A stretch of 12,777 nt of DNA from DHVE2 group archaeon (lineage in GTDB: Archaea; Thermoplasmatota; Thermoplasmata; Thermoplasmatales; Aciduliprofundaceae), in assembly GCA_027014065.1 (NCBI GenBank), contig JALWEL010000081.1, positions 1-12,777 of the forward strand. The letters are read 5' to 3'. Below the pieces are notes generated by a model. It saw nothing but the letters and a program-made list of their open reading frames with translations. It made no database searches and was not told the origin of the DNA. Every line of letters begins with the position of its first letter. The first letter of the stretch is position 1. The position numbers were made by a program, and so were the translations under genes. Shown in pieces: positions 11,542 to 12,777 of this stretch.

Positions 11542-12663
11542 ATGGGGGAAAAAATAACCGTTAGCTTGATAAAAGCGGATGTTGGTGGATGGCCGGGGCA
11601 CTCCACGGTGCATCCCGAACTCATTGAAACGGCAAAGAAAGTTTTAGAGAAAGCGAAGAAAAAGGGAATACTCATCGACTTCCACGTTACAGGTGTGGGT
11701 GATGACCTTCAGCTCATAATGACCCACAGAAAGGGAGTGGATAGCAAAGAGATACATGGGTTAGCATGGAACGCTTTTGAAGAAGCCACAAAGATTGCAA
11801 AAGAATTGAAGCTCTACGGAGCGGGTCAGGATCTTCTGAAGGATGCGTTCAGCGGAAATATTCGAGGCATGGGCCCCGGAATTGCCGAGATGGAAATTAC
11901 CGAGAGAAAGGGAGAGCCGATAGTTGCGTTCATGATGGACAAAACGGAGCCGGGTGCGTTCAATCTTCCCATATTCAGAATGTTCGCAGACCCGTTCAAC
12001 ACCGCAGGTCTCGTAATTGATCCGAGCATGCACGATGGCTTCATTTTCGAAGTGTGGGACATAATGAAGCACAAAAAGATACTGATGAAGACTCCCGAGG
12101 AAACTTATGACCTTCTCGCTCTAATTGGTGCAAAATCCAGATATGTAATTAAGAGAGTCTATCCGAAGAAGAGCAATCCAAAGCTAAAGGAGGATGAGCC
12201 CGTTGCAGTGATAAGCACCGAAAAGCTGTATCAAATTGCGGGAGAATACGTGGGAAAGGATGACCCCGTTGCTCTGGTAAGAGCGCAGAGCGGTGCGCCC
12301 GCATTGGGCGAAGTGCTCGAGCCTTTCGCGTTCCCGCATCTAGTGTCCGGATGGATGCGCGGCTCGCACAACGGTCCTCTTATGCCAGTGGGCATAAAGC
12401 AAGCGCACTGCACTCGCTTTGACGGACCGCCACGTGTTGCAGCACTGGGATTCCAGCTTGCTAACGGCAGATTAGTTGGTCCGGTGGACTTATTCGACGA
12501 TCCAGCATTCGACGAAACAAGAAAAATGGCGGCGCAGATTGCAGATTACATGAGGCGCCATGGGCCATTCGAGCCCCACAGATTGCCTTTGGAAGACATG
12601 GAGTACACAACACTGCCTGGTGTGCTAAAAAGATTGAACAGAAGATTTAAGAAAATCGACTAA
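11542..12663 (+). CDS. fbp: Fructose-1,6-bisphosphate aldolase/phosphatase, bifunctional archaeal type
   Basis: 373 residues, full length for the family. One active site condenses dihydroxyacetone phosphate and glyceraldehyde 3-phosphate to fructose 1,6-bisphosphate, then removes the 1-phosphate, making the pathway run toward gluconeogenesis. By analogy with the Sulfolobus tokodaii enzyme, the Mg2+ ligands correspond to D13, H20, D54 and D55 (DVGGWPGH; GVGDD), with Q96, D133/K134 nearby. The Schiff-base Lys and partner Tyr fall at K239 and Y236 (EYVGKDDP), so both activities should be intact. The start is fixed by GGTGAT 5 bases upstream. It is a single-gene unit: divergent from SDR, and its stop overlaps the convergent YhbY-like gene by 4 bases. 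A T-rich tract (12664-12676) may end transcription. Confidence 0.97.
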   Translation: MGEKITVSLIKADVGGWPGHSTVHPELIETAKKVLEKAKKKGILIDFHVTGVGDDLQLIMTHRKGVDSKEIHGLAWNAFEEATKIAKELKLYGAGQDLLKDAFSGNIRGMGPGIAEMEITERKGEPIVAFMMDKTEPGAFNLPIFRMFADPFNTAGLVIDPSMHDGFIFEVWDIMKHKKILMKTPEETYDLLALIGAKSRYVIKRVYPKKSNPKLKEDEPVAVISTEKLYQIAGEYVGKDDPVALVRAQSGAPALGEVLEPFAFPHLVSGWMRGSHNGPLMPVGIKQAHCTRFDGPPRVAALGFQLANGRLVGPVDLFDDPAFDETRKMAAQIADYMRRHGPFEPHRLPLEDMEYTTLPGVLKRLNRRFKKID

Positions 12664-12777
12664 CTTTTTATTTTTTCTATTGTTATTGTGAACCCGCGAA
12701 CTTCCACAACTTTTCCACCGAGCTCATTAGCAAGCTTTTCAGCTTTTTCTTTCAAGTTCCCTCTGTCGGTGTTTTTC
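12660..12777 (-). CDS. C-terminal end of a CRM-domain (YhbY-like) RNA-binding protein (5' end outside window)
   Basis: Only the last 38 residues are in the window. The reading frame is open from the right edge to TAG 12662-12660. The visible part, including EKAEKLANELGGKVVEVRG followed by FTITIEKIKS, fits the end of the YhbY/CRS1 (CRM) domain, where a helix with ..AE.LA..LG..VV.V.G precedes a last strand ..T..L. Archaeal YhbY-like proteins are about 85 residues and are associated with ribosomal RNA. With so little sequence, another small alpha/beta protein cannot be excluded. The stop overlaps the FBP aldolase/phosphatase stop by 4 bases, tail to tail. Confidence 0.55.
   Translation of the reverse strand, partial: KNTDRGNLKEKAEKLANELGGKVVEVRGFTITIEKIKS

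Overview
The window is archaeal chromosomal DNA, most likely from a euryarchaeon of the Thermoplasmata / Aciduliprofundum (DHVE2) type. The domain-level call is firm. It rests on a bifunctional FBP aldolase/phosphatase, an archaeal-type NMN adenylyltransferase, three tRNA genes without encoded CCA, TATA boxes about 25-28 bases before many start codons (suggesting leaderless transcripts), and GGTGAT Shine-Dalgarno sites at other genes. The lineage call is an inference from gene content only.

Layout. 1-1025 (minus): a NifX/NifB-like protein with a Gly/Arg/Met-rich tail, translationally coupled to a MinD-type ATPase with an inserted 2x[4Fe-4S] ferredoxin domain that runs off the left edge. 1089-1601 (minus): NMN adenylyltransferase, divergent from tRNA-Ser(GCT). 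1833-4616 (minus): a tightly overlapping four-gene operon, read TPR protein, GtrA-like membrane protein, ketopantoate reductase, second GtrA-like membrane protein, divergent from tRNA-Phe(GAA). 4765-6925: an accessory-looking pocket with a 5S-rRNA-like fragment, a DUF4143-type AAA ATPase carrying a PD-(D/E)xK-like C-terminus, a 59-base imperfect palindrome, an orphan small protein, and 370 bases of AT-rich non-coding DNA holding a 33-bp dyad. 6926-8953: a GNAT acetyltransferase, a convergent LigB/MEMO-like protein, and a divergent DUF998 membrane protein. 8987-10795: class II lysyl-tRNA synthetase, tRNA-Arg(TCT), and an 8-Cys mini-protein whose ATG lies 3 bases after the tRNA. 10789-12777: an SDR oxidoreductase (minus), divergent FBP aldolase/phosphatase (plus), and the 3' end of a YhbY/CRM-like gene (minus).

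How the genes fit together. Most are housekeeping: NAD synthesis (NMNAT), CoA synthesis (ketopantoate reductase), gluconeogenesis (FBPA/P), and translation (LysRS, three tRNAs). The Fe-S ATPase and NifX-like protein form a probable metal-cofactor pair. The GtrA proteins point to lipid-linked sugar transfer across the membrane.

I see no CRISPR array, complete insertion sequence or phage module. The least explained parts are the tRNA-Arg/Cys-rich mini-gene junction, the dyads and fragments between 4765 and 6925, and the GtrA-KPR-GtrA operon with its 71-bp coding overlap.
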